Shown in pieces: positions 1-4,952 of a stretch of DNA of 12,141 nucleotides (position 1 is its first letter; each line of letters starts with the position of its first letter). The notes under the pieces are model-generated. The model was not told the DNA's origin, searched no databases, and saw only the letters and a program-made list of their open reading frames with translations. Origin of the DNA: CAYFZR01 sp964347835 [NCBI: uncultured archaeon] (lineage in GTDB: Archaea; CAYFZR01). The translations under genes were made by a program, and so were the position numbers. The DNA lies in assembly GCA_964347835.1 (NCBI GenBank), contig CAYFZR010000028.1:1-12141 (forward strand), written 5' to 3'.

Positions 1-135
1 CAAATTGCCTTCGGCAACTTCATATACCCGCAAAACGTTAGACGTAATTGGATTTCGGAGTTTATTTTATCCCTTTCTTCATTTATAAAAACTGCATACC
101 ATCTTAATTTGATTACCGAAGGAATGCAAATTTAG
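1..135 (+). CDS. Possible 3' end of a gene running off the left edge (doubtful)
   Basis: The first plus-strand frame is open from base 1 for 44 codons to a TAG at 133-135. Its translation has a plausible C-terminal look (it contains NFIYPQNVRRNW and ends ITEGMQI), but I recognise no family. A minus-strand frame over the same stretch is also open, so openness alone is weak evidence. A small stem-loop (TTGCC-TTC-GGCAA, 5-17) lies inside it, and similar stem-loops occur in the repeats just downstream, so this stretch could equally be non-coding. Only sequence to the left can settle it. Confidence 0.2.
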   Translation, partial: QIAFGNFIYPQNVRRNWISEFILSLSSFIKTAYHLNLITEGMQI

Positions 136-142
136 ATCGACC

Positions 143-219
143 TCTCGTTTATTGCTATTTGAGATGTTGAATTCGCGTTAGCGAATTCTACCTAATGATC
201 GACCTTTTAGAAGGTCGTA
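143..219. repeat. Double stem-loop repeat, copy A
   Basis: This is one of two near-identical units; the other is 254-328. It opens with TCTCGTTTATT and the conserved block CTATTTGAGATGTTGAATT. Stem-loop 1 follows: GAATTCGC (169-176), loop GTTA, GCGAATTC (181-188). After the spacer CTACCTAATGAT comes stem-loop 2: CGACCTT (200-206), loop TTAG, AAGGTCG (211-217). The function is unknown. It could be a dispersed palindromic repeat family or a structured RNA downstream of the minus-strand tRNA-Leu. No T-run follows the stems on either strand, so a classic terminator is unlikely. Confidence 0.7.
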
Positions 220-253
220 GTAGAGCAAATCTTATGCTTTTTAGGCCATTCTA

Positions 254-328
254 TCTCATTTATATTCTATTTGAGATGTTGAATTGCGAAGCAATTCTAC
301 CTAATGATCGACCTTTTAGAAGGTCGTG
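254..328. repeat. Double stem-loop repeat, copy B
   Basis: This is the second copy of the unit at 143-219, starting 111 nt later. The flanking block and stem-loop 2 (309-315 with 320-326, loop TTAG) match copy A exactly. Stem-loop 1 instead reads GAATTGC (281-287), loop GAA, GCAATTC (291-297). Relative to copy A, the stem has lost a base on each arm and the loop has changed, but pairing remains perfect. A third, shorter version of stem 2 (ACCTT-TCAG-AAGGT, 333-346) sits 4 nt from the tRNA 3' end. Conserved pairing with altered sequence suggests the fold matters, or that the element spreads as a hairpin. Confidence 0.7.
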
Positions 329-350
329 AGAGACCTTTCAGAAGGTGGAG

Positions 351-436
351 TGCAGGGGAGGGGATTTGAACCCCTGAAGGCACTATTGCCAACAGATCTT
401 AAGTCTGCCCCCTTTGACCTTCTCGGGCACCCCTGC
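351..436 (-). tRNA. tRNA-Leu (anticodon UAA)
   Basis: This is an 86-nt class II tRNA read on the minus strand. The acceptor stem GCAGGGG (436-430) pairs with CCCCUGC (358-352), and the discriminator is A at 351. The T stem AGGGG/CCCCU encloses the loop UUCAAAU. The anticodon stem encloses CUUAAGA with UAA at 401-399. A long variable arm with a GGC/GCC stem marks it as a leucine tRNA. The D arm begins UGCCCGAGAAGG, as is usual for tRNA-Leu. CCA is not encoded, since the bases after the discriminator are CTC. No intron is seen. It reads UUA codons, and UUG by wobble, which are common in this AT-rich genome. Confidence 0.95.
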
Positions 437-446
437 ATGACAGATA

Positions 447-483
447 TATTTAAATATCAGTCTTTTAAAAATTTGGTGGTGAT
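447..483 (+). promoter_or_regulatory. Promoter and ribosome binding site of rpl40e
   Basis: A near-perfect archaeal box A (TTTAAATA, 449-456) sits inside a symmetrical ATATATTTAAATAT. A start about 25 nt downstream would fall near 476, at the edge of the Shine-Dalgarno sequence GGTGGTGAT (475-483), which is 5 nt from the ATG. The leader would therefore be very short. The box also reads well on the minus strand, but there it lies too close to the tRNA-Leu 5' end (436) to be that gene's TATA box. Confidence 0.5.
462..474 (-). promoter_or_regulatory. Possible TATA box of tRNA-Leu
   Basis: On the minus strand this stretch reads AAATTTTTAAAAG. It is centred about 30 nt upstream of the mature tRNA 5' end at 436, a suitable distance for an archaeal box A given a few nucleotides of 5' leader. 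The match to TTTAWATA is imperfect. It would interleave with the divergent rpl40e promoter. Confidence 0.3.
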
Positions 484-488
484 CGAAA

Positions 489-656
489 ATGCCCATTCCA
501 CAACCAGAATTACGGGAGATTGCAACGAAAAGACTACTAAACAAGAAAATTTGTCGAGATTGTGGTGCAAAAAATCCCTGGAATGCTAAGAGATGCAGGA
601 AGTGTAGAGGAAATAATTTGAGAAGTAAGCACAAGGAATTGGGAAGAGGAAAATGA
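489..656 (+). CDS. rpl40e: Large ribosomal subunit protein L40e
   Basis: This 55-residue, very basic protein is a structural component of the archaeal large ribosomal subunit. It begins MPIPQPELREIATKRL. It carries a four-cysteine zinc ribbon with Cys22 and Cys25 (CRDC) and Cys36 and Cys39 (CRKC), joined by GAKNPWNAKR, which is the family signature, and then a basic tail rich in Lys and Arg. The ATG at 489 follows a strong Shine-Dalgarno (GGTGGTGAT) by 5 nt. The gene is divergent from tRNA-Leu and convergent with thymidylate synthase, whose stop lies 16 nt beyond this one. Length and motif agree with known archaeal L40e proteins. The gene is short enough to be missed by length-filtered gene calling. 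Confidence 0.93.
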   Translation: MPIPQPELREIATKRLLNKKICRDCGAKNPWNAKRCRKCRGNNLRSKHKELGRGK

Positions 657-661
657 TCACA

Positions 662-668
662 TTTTTTT
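662..668 (+). terminator. T-run terminator after rpl40e
   Basis: Seven consecutive T residues begin 6 nt after the rpl40e stop codon, with no strong stem before them. This is the usual form of an archaeal terminator. No comparable T-run is visible on the minus strand directly after thyA, so that transcript may extend across rpl40e in antisense. Confidence 0.5.
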
Positions 669-672
669 AGGA

Positions 673-1326
673 TTATCTAATCTCCAGTATTTTTTCTACC
701 GTAGGTTTAAAATGATCGTAATAGTGAGCGGAATTGCTAAACGTGGTCAATGAAGACATTTCTACCCCTACTTTTTCTCCTACATATTTTCCCAATTCTG
801 AGAAGGCATATTGATTTGCCATCCATGCCTCTCCTAAGTCGTTAGATCTTAGATAACATGCCAAATGTAATTTATCGTTTCTAACCTTAAAATCTGCCAC
901 GATTAAACAAGGAATATCTTCAGCGTATAAATCAACCCAAGGATACCATGTAATTGCAATGGCCCTCCTGCTCTCTTTTAAATCGGATAAAATCTTGATA
1001 ACTTCGTTTATTTGATCTATTCTATTTTCTTCCACATTATAGTCCCTTAGCCTCTCTCCATAGGTATAAACGAATCCTGTCGGATTCTCTGGAGTCAAAA
1101 GTTGTGGGACGTAGTTTTCTCTTACGGCTTCTTCTTTTAATGGGTACAGGGGGTGCAGTCTGTTCTCAAAAGGCTTTTGAACATGTATGAGTAAGCCTAA
1201 GACTTCCCTAGTCTTCTGTTCATGCCCGGCTATAATATCTCTTCCATTGCGATATATAACATCCAGAGCCCTAACCCAAGCTTCGCTGGGGGTTTTTGCA
1301 TTAATATAATAAGGCATATCAACCAT
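673..1326 (-). CDS. thyA: Thymidylate synthase, methanogen type
   Basis: This 217-residue protein is a short archaeal ThyA. It makes dTMP from dUMP using a methylene donor. In methanogens the donor is thought to be a tetrahydromethanopterin-type pterin rather than folate; that is family knowledge, not visible here. Cys140 in DIPCLIVADF is the catalytic nucleophile, followed by the conserved YLRSND (158-163), which binds substrate. Arg120-Arg121 (SRRAIAI) match the phosphate-binding arginine pair given by the partner subunit. AHYYDHF (200-206) corresponds to the HxY that contacts the deoxyribose. It is the last gene of a four-gene operon and its ATG overlaps the methionine synthase gene by 8 nt. 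A second ATG (codon 4, 1317) is possible. At about 217 residues it is shorter than bacterial ThyA (around 264), as is normal for this archaeal branch. Confidence 0.9.
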   Translation of the reverse strand: MVDMPYYINAKTPSEAWVRALDVIYRNGRDIIAGHEQKTREVLGLLIHVQKPFENRLHPLYPLKEEAVRENYVPQLLTPENPTGFVYTYGERLRDYNVEENRIDQINEVIKILSDLKESRRAIAITWYPWVDLYAEDIPCLIVADFKVRNDKLHLACYLRSNDLGEAWMANQYAFSELGKYVGEKVGVEMSSLTTFSNSAHYYDHFKPTVEKILEIR

Positions 1327-2248
1327 TTTTTAAGGAGTTACTAATAAGGTTTTTTGCCGTTACCAAGTTTTTTAATTTTTTAAATGCTACGTCTCTGTGC
1401 AAAAGTCTCATCCCACAATCTGGATCCAAAATTATATTTTCCTTACCCAGCCTTGAGACCGCCAATTTAATCAAATCGTATATGAAATCTACATCCTCTA
1501 CCGATGAGGTTTTCGTATCTATGCATCCAAATCCTATTTTTTTACCGGATTGTCTTATTTCATCCAGTTCAAGTAAATCAAGATTTTTTGGATTTCCCGC
1601 GAATTCATGATCCAGATAATCAACGTGCCGAACGTCTAAAAGGTCTATGAATATATCTCTAACATCACCGCAAACATGTAATGAAACAGGTATGTTCAAT
1701 TGCTTTGCTATAAATTCTACCGCTTCTATTCCCACAGTTAAGTCTGCCGTTCCTGTGGAGAATACAGGTTCATCTATTTGTACCGCTACTGCTTTATTCT
1801 GTTCCAATTTTTTCGCCTCGTATCTCAGTACAACAGCAAGATCCATGATTAAGTTTTCTACTCTATCTTTGTATGGAGATTTCTCTATCTTGAGAGATCG
1901 AGCCATTGTACTTGGCCCGGTTATTATTCCTTTCACCTTTGCTTTTGAATTCCTTCTAACTAGAATTTTTTCGGTGAAAATTAAGTCCCTAACTGTTATC
2001 GGAGATGGCGGTGGAAAAATCTCCTCGGTTACTTCAAGATTTTCGTTTATACCATCTATCTTATCAGCAAAGATCCTTATCATATCTTCCCTTACCTGTC
2101 CGTCCGAGATCCAGTCTATACCAGCCTTTATTTGATCCAAAACTGCTTGCGCAATTGCATTTTGATATGGATCAAACTTACCGAGCAGGAGATCTTTCAC
2201 GCTTCTTTTTGGGAGTATGGGGTAACTCCCTACTACTGTGGTTATCAT
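1319..2248 (-). CDS. mesA: Core methionine synthase (MesA/MetE C-terminal type)
   Basis: This cytoplasmic zinc enzyme methylates homocysteine to methionine. The 309 residues match only the C-terminal catalytic half of bacterial MetE. Such archaeal core synthases take the methyl group from methylcobalamin or a corrinoid protein, not from methyl-folate (known for the Methanothermobacter homologue). Zinc ligands are visible as His191 and Cys193 (SLHVCG), Glu215 (DHEFAG) and Cys278 (DPDCGM). QIDEP (157-161) is the conserved substrate-binding loop. The N terminus TTVVGSYP is typical of the family. The ATG overlaps the stop of the marker-14 gene (ATGA), indicating coupled translation, and the 3' end overlaps thyA by 8 nt. 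Its link to methanogenesis marker 14 in one operon fits a methyl donor from the methanogenic corrinoid pool. I am sure of the family but less sure of the exact in vivo donor. Confidence 0.9.
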   Translation of the reverse strand: MITTVVGSYPILPKRSVKDLLLGKFDPYQNAIAQAVLDQIKAGIDWISDGQVREDMIRIFADKIDGINENLEVTEEIFPPPSPITVRDLIFTEKILVRRNSKAKVKGIITGPSTMARSLKIEKSPYKDRVENLIMDLAVVLRYEAKKLEQNKAVAVQIDEPVFSTGTADLTVGIEAVEFIAKQLNIPVSLHVCGDVRDIFIDLLDVRHVDYLDHEFAGNPKNLDLLELDEIRQSGKKIGFGCIDTKTSSVEDVDFIYDLIKLAVSRLGKENIILDPDCGMRLLHRDVAFKKLKNLVTAKNLISNSLKNG

Positions 2249-3582
2249 TGTATCGCCTCTCTCAACTTAATTATACATTTTCCTCCCTGAATGCCTCCGG
2301 TTGGCTTGTGAATTATGCCTAATGAATGAAGGCATCTTGCCAGCATGGCAGCACCTCTAGCTAAACCATCCTCTACGAACATAATTTTTTTAAATCCTAT
2401 TTCTCTTAGTCTTTTGCCGATAAACTCTGGCTTTTTTTCCGTTGTACCCGCCCTTCCTGTTATTCCTATTGCATAATCACTGTCGATTATATTCTTGGAT
2501 AATGCGAGTTCAATTATTCGGGATACCATTTCTTTTGAGGACAGATCGATTAGAGCCTTTAAGTGAGACTTATTTTTTTTATAAACCCCGACTCCAATAT
2601 TGTTTAATTCCATTAAGGCGTCTCCATTTCTACCACAATCGCATCCTATTAGAGTAACGTTTGATTTTTTTGCCATTTCTGGAGATACAGGGATCGTGCC
2701 ATATTTTGAGCCATTTTTTATCTCTTCAATATTTATAAATTCGAAAACATCTTCTAAGTATTTATTTGCCCTCCTGTAGTCAATTCTACTTGCTTTACCT
2801 TTAAATTCTAATGCCGATCTGGTCTTAAATTTTACCAGAGAATCTAAAATTGCGCCTGCTAATCCGCAGAAATTTCCAGTTGTACTTGCATAAGGCAACC
2901 CGTCATTGCATATTCTCCCTGCCAATGTAGTTCCAAGATCTATAGAAATGCAAGGATTTCTGTAATCTATGGGTGTATCCTTTGCAGCGGTTTTAATTCC
3001 TGCCGTAACGAGCTCTCCTTCCATCTCATTTCCAGCCAGCATCCCGCTGGGGGGCAACACGCTTGCTATAGCGCCATCGAAATATACTCTATCTATCAAA
3101 GTGTGTTTTTGGAGCATATACGGCATATTTTCTTTAGTTAGATACGCCGTCATCTGCCTTGGTTTTATACCTGCAAGAAGGCATCCGTTCGCGAGTGCTT
3201 TTATAACACTGTCCACTTCCTCAGGTTTTTCAAAGCCTGCTACGACTCCGGTAGATCTCACTACAAAATGAACGTCTTTAACACCTAATTTAGACTCTTC
3301 TAAGGTCTCTTTTATAGTCTCTGAAATGAACTTAGATACACCTTCTCTCGTTAGATCCTGCTTCCATACAGTCTTTCCAAATATTTCTCCCTTAGAAGGA
3401 ATATCGTAAGTAAGCCTTATTCCCTTGTTTACTATGTAGGCTTTTCCGGTTTCAAGATTTGTCGCTAGTACAATACATTTTGTTGTCGTGTTGCCCAGTT
3501 CTACTGACAAAACAACTAAGAATGGTCCCTTTTTAACGTCATACCAGGGAATATACTCGCTTTTGGCGTATACTACTGACAA
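2245..3582 (-). CDS. Methanogenesis marker protein 14 (actin-fold ATPase-like)
   Basis: This 445-residue protein is recognised as methanogenesis marker protein 14, a family conserved in methanogens and of unknown function. Motifs resemble the ASKHA (actin/Hsp70/sugar kinase) fold. VELGNTTTK (27-35) looks like the phosphate-1 loop, SIDLGTTLAGRI (213-224) like phosphate-2, and ITGRAGTT (374-381) like the adenosine motif. CDCG (314-317) and a glycine-rich C-terminal stretch (GLARGAAM, 406-413) also stand out. The phosphate-1 loop has Glu28 where many ASKHA proteins have Asp. Related actin-fold ATPases reactivate corrinoid or radical enzymes, so an activase role is a reasonable but unproven guess. 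The start is TTG at 3582 behind GGGGG, which lies in the last codons of the upstream gene 1 nt away. The 3' end overlaps mesA by 4 nt. Confidence 0.85.
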   Translation of the reverse strand: MSVVYAKSEYIPWYDVKKGPFLVVLSVELGNTTTKCIVLATNLETGKAYIVNKGIRLTYDIPSKGEIFGKTVWKQDLTREGVSKFISETIKETLEESKLGVKDVHFVVRSTGVVAGFEKPEEVDSVIKALANGCLLAGIKPRQMTAYLTKENMPYMLQKHTLIDRVYFDGAIASVLPPSGMLAGNEMEGELVTAGIKTAAKDTPIDYRNPCISIDLGTTLAGRICNDGLPYASTTGNFCGLAGAILDSLVKFKTRSALEFKGKASRIDYRRANKYLEDVFEFINIEEIKNGSKYGTIPVSPEMAKKSNVTLIGCDCGRNGDALMELNNIGVGVYKKNKSHLKALIDLSSKEMVSRIIELALSKNIIDSDYAIGITGRAGTTEKKPEFIGKRLREIGFKKIMFVEDGLARGAAMLARCLHSLGIIHKPTGGIQGGKCIIKLREAIQ

Positions 3583-3583
3583 T

Positions 3584-4849
3584 TCAACCCCCTTTTATTG
3601 CATGATAAACAGCTTTCCTGGTACCCTCTCTATCCATACCTGCTAAAATAAATACATGACGTCCTTCTTTCCTTATTCCGATAGACAGATAAGACTCTAA
3701 ACTATTCCTTGGAATACTGTACTCTTCCATGAGGGCTCTGGAGTAAATATTTACATCGGGACCGCCGATTAATACTATGTCGCTCGAAAAATATTTTTCT
3801 GGATCTAAATCGTCGAAGAAGATGCCTTTTGTTTTTATTCTTTCAGAAAGTATAGATGCACTCTCGTAATCGTGTCCTGGGGCTATTTTTCCAACTATAA
3901 CGAGGGGTACTGTCTCTTTTATTTTATTCGTATCGTTTAATATTTTGGTTTTCTCAAAGGCAATAAGTCTGAGAATATCATTTGGATCGCCCTTTTCTAT
4001 GAGCAGATCTGATTTTCTTTCAGCGTGTTCTTTGTATTCACTATTACCTGTTATTTTGTAGAGTGTGTAGAAGGAGTTTATCTCCATCCATGATGTTTCA
4101 TTCGTTCTTTTTAGATAATTATAGGTCATTTCTGCCTTTTTGAGTATATTTCTATCTTTTTTAAATGAATAATGAACTAAAAACGCGTTTAATGCATGAA
4201 CGGTTGACAAATAGGAGGATTCTCTTTCGTATTTGGGTATTAAAATAGGAAAACCTCCGTCTGATTCCTGAGAATTCGTTATAATATCGATTAATTCATC
4301 TGAACGTTTTAGATAAGTTTCTTCTCCGCTTATTTCATACGATTTTAATAGAATTACTGAATAGTCAGATACTCTTTCAATAAAATCTGAACCGCAGTGA
4401 CCGTTGATCCAATCACTCCCTCCGATTATAGAGGAATAAACCTCTTCTTCTCCAAATATTTCTGAGTATTTTAATAAAGAAAGTGTCGCATGTGCTGTAT
4501 CTTTAAATTGAAGCGTTTTTTTACCCCAACTTCCCCACGAGTTCTGTTTTGATATTAAAAAATCTTTTCCTCTTTCAATACTATTCAATACCTCTTCGTT
4601 TTTTGTCGCATCATAAAATTCTATTAATGCAATAATATTCTTGGACGTTGATTCTATACTGTAAAATCCTTCTTCTTTCCAATATCCTCCCTCATCTTGC
4701 GTTTTTATTAATTCATACACGAGGATTTCATTGGAATTAGGCAAGCAGTTGGAGGAAGGCAATAATGTTACAAAGAAAAAAATAGATAGGATAACTAACC
4801 TTATGGTTAGAGTTTTTATCTCACTTTTTTTCCTTAACAAAATATTCAC
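3584..4849 (-). CDS. Secreted protein with terpenoid-cyclase-like toroid and C-terminal S-layer-like domain
   Basis: This 421-residue protein is probably exported. Residues 1-15 are basic, residues 16-30 are hydrophobic (LVILSIFFFVTLL), and SSNC at 32-35 could be a cleavage or weak lipobox site. Residues 45-290 are repeated helical pairs with turns such as TQDEGGYW, KQNSWGSWG and SQESDGGF, like the QW repeats of the alpha/alpha toroid in terpenoid cyclases and prenyltransferases. I see no cyclase acid motif, so it is more likely a binding or structural protein. Residues 313-421 (VLIGGPDVN at 359-367, VFILAGMDREGTRKA at 399-413) resemble the C-terminal domain of archaeal S-layer proteins. It is the first gene of the operon, 1 nt before the marker-14 start. 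The GTG at 4849 lies only about 1 nt after the Shine-Dalgarno AAAGGTG. The TTG at codon 4 (4840) has better spacing and may be the true start. Confidence 0.7.
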   Translation of the reverse strand: MNILLRKKSEIKTLTIRLVILSIFFFVTLLPSSNCLPNSNEILVYELIKTQDEGGYWKEEGFYSIESTSKNIIALIEFYDATKNEEVLNSIERGKDFLISKQNSWGSWGKKTLQFKDTAHATLSLLKYSEIFGEEEVYSSIIGGSDWINGHCGSDFIERVSDYSVILLKSYEISGEETYLKRSDELIDIITNSQESDGGFPILIPKYERESSYLSTVHALNAFLVHYSFKKDRNILKKAEMTYNYLKRTNETSWMEINSFYTLYKITGNSEYKEHAERKSDLLIEKGDPNDILRLIAFEKTKILNDTNKIKETVPLVIVGKIAPGHDYESASILSERIKTKGIFFDDLDPEKYFSSDIVLIGGPDVNIYSRALMEEYSIPRNSLESYLSIGIRKEGRHVFILAGMDREGTRKAVYHAIKGG

Positions 4850-4860
4850 ACACCTTTTTC

Positions 4861-4877
4861 AGAAAAATTTAAATATA
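4861..4877 (+). promoter_or_regulatory. Promoter of the smc-scpA-scpB operon
   Basis: A purine BRE (AGAAAAA) leads directly into TTTAAATATA, a strong archaeal box A at 4868-4877. Transcription would begin near 4897-4900, giving a leader of about 55 nt before the smc ATG. A strong Shine-Dalgarno, GGAGG (4942-4946), lies 6 nt before the ATG at 4953. Confidence 0.6.
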
Positions 4878-4887
4878 TACATTGTCC

Positions 4888-4904
4888 TTATTTAATTTAA
4901 ACCT
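4888..4904 (-). promoter_or_regulatory. Promoter of the surface protein-marker 14-mesA-thyA operon
   Basis: On the minus strand this stretch reads GAGGTTTAAATTAAATAA, an AT-rich box A-like element after purines. It would place the start near 4868, about 20 nt from the first start codon. It overlaps the predicted start region of the divergent smc promoter, so the two operons may compete for polymerase. Confidence 0.4.
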
Positions 4905-4917
4905 CTAAGATCTCTGT

Positions 4918-4935
4918 TTGCGCAAGACGCTCGTC
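4918..4935 (+). promoter_or_regulatory. Palindrome and mini-hairpin in the smc leader
   Basis: TTGCGCAA (4918-4925) is a perfect 8-bp palindrome, directly followed by GACG-CT-CGTC (4926-4935). Both fall in the predicted 5' leader, 7-35 nt before the smc Shine-Dalgarno. The GC-rich pair stands out in this AT-rich spacer. They could be an operator or a leader structure. There is no direct evidence for either. Confidence 0.3.
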
Positions 4936-4952
4936 AGACTCGGAGGGTATTA

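Noticed and set aside
143-328. CRISPR array
   Set aside because: Only two units, each about 75 nt with two internal hairpins and one intervening stretch of about 35 nt. This does not fit the repeat and spacer sizes of CRISPR, and no cas gene is present.
326-589. Plus-strand 87-codon open frame
   Set aside because: It runs through the tRNA-Leu gene and out of frame through L40e, and it has no ribosome binding site.
383-634. Minus-strand 83-codon open frame
   Set aside because: It lies antisense to the L40e gene and overlaps most of the tRNA.
1647-2135. Plus-strand 162-codon open frame
   Set aside because: It is antisense to the methionine synthase gene, whose zinc ligands and motifs fix the coding strand.
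2969-3271. Plus-strand 100-codon open frame
   Set aside because: It is antisense to marker protein 14, which has clear motifs in the other strand.
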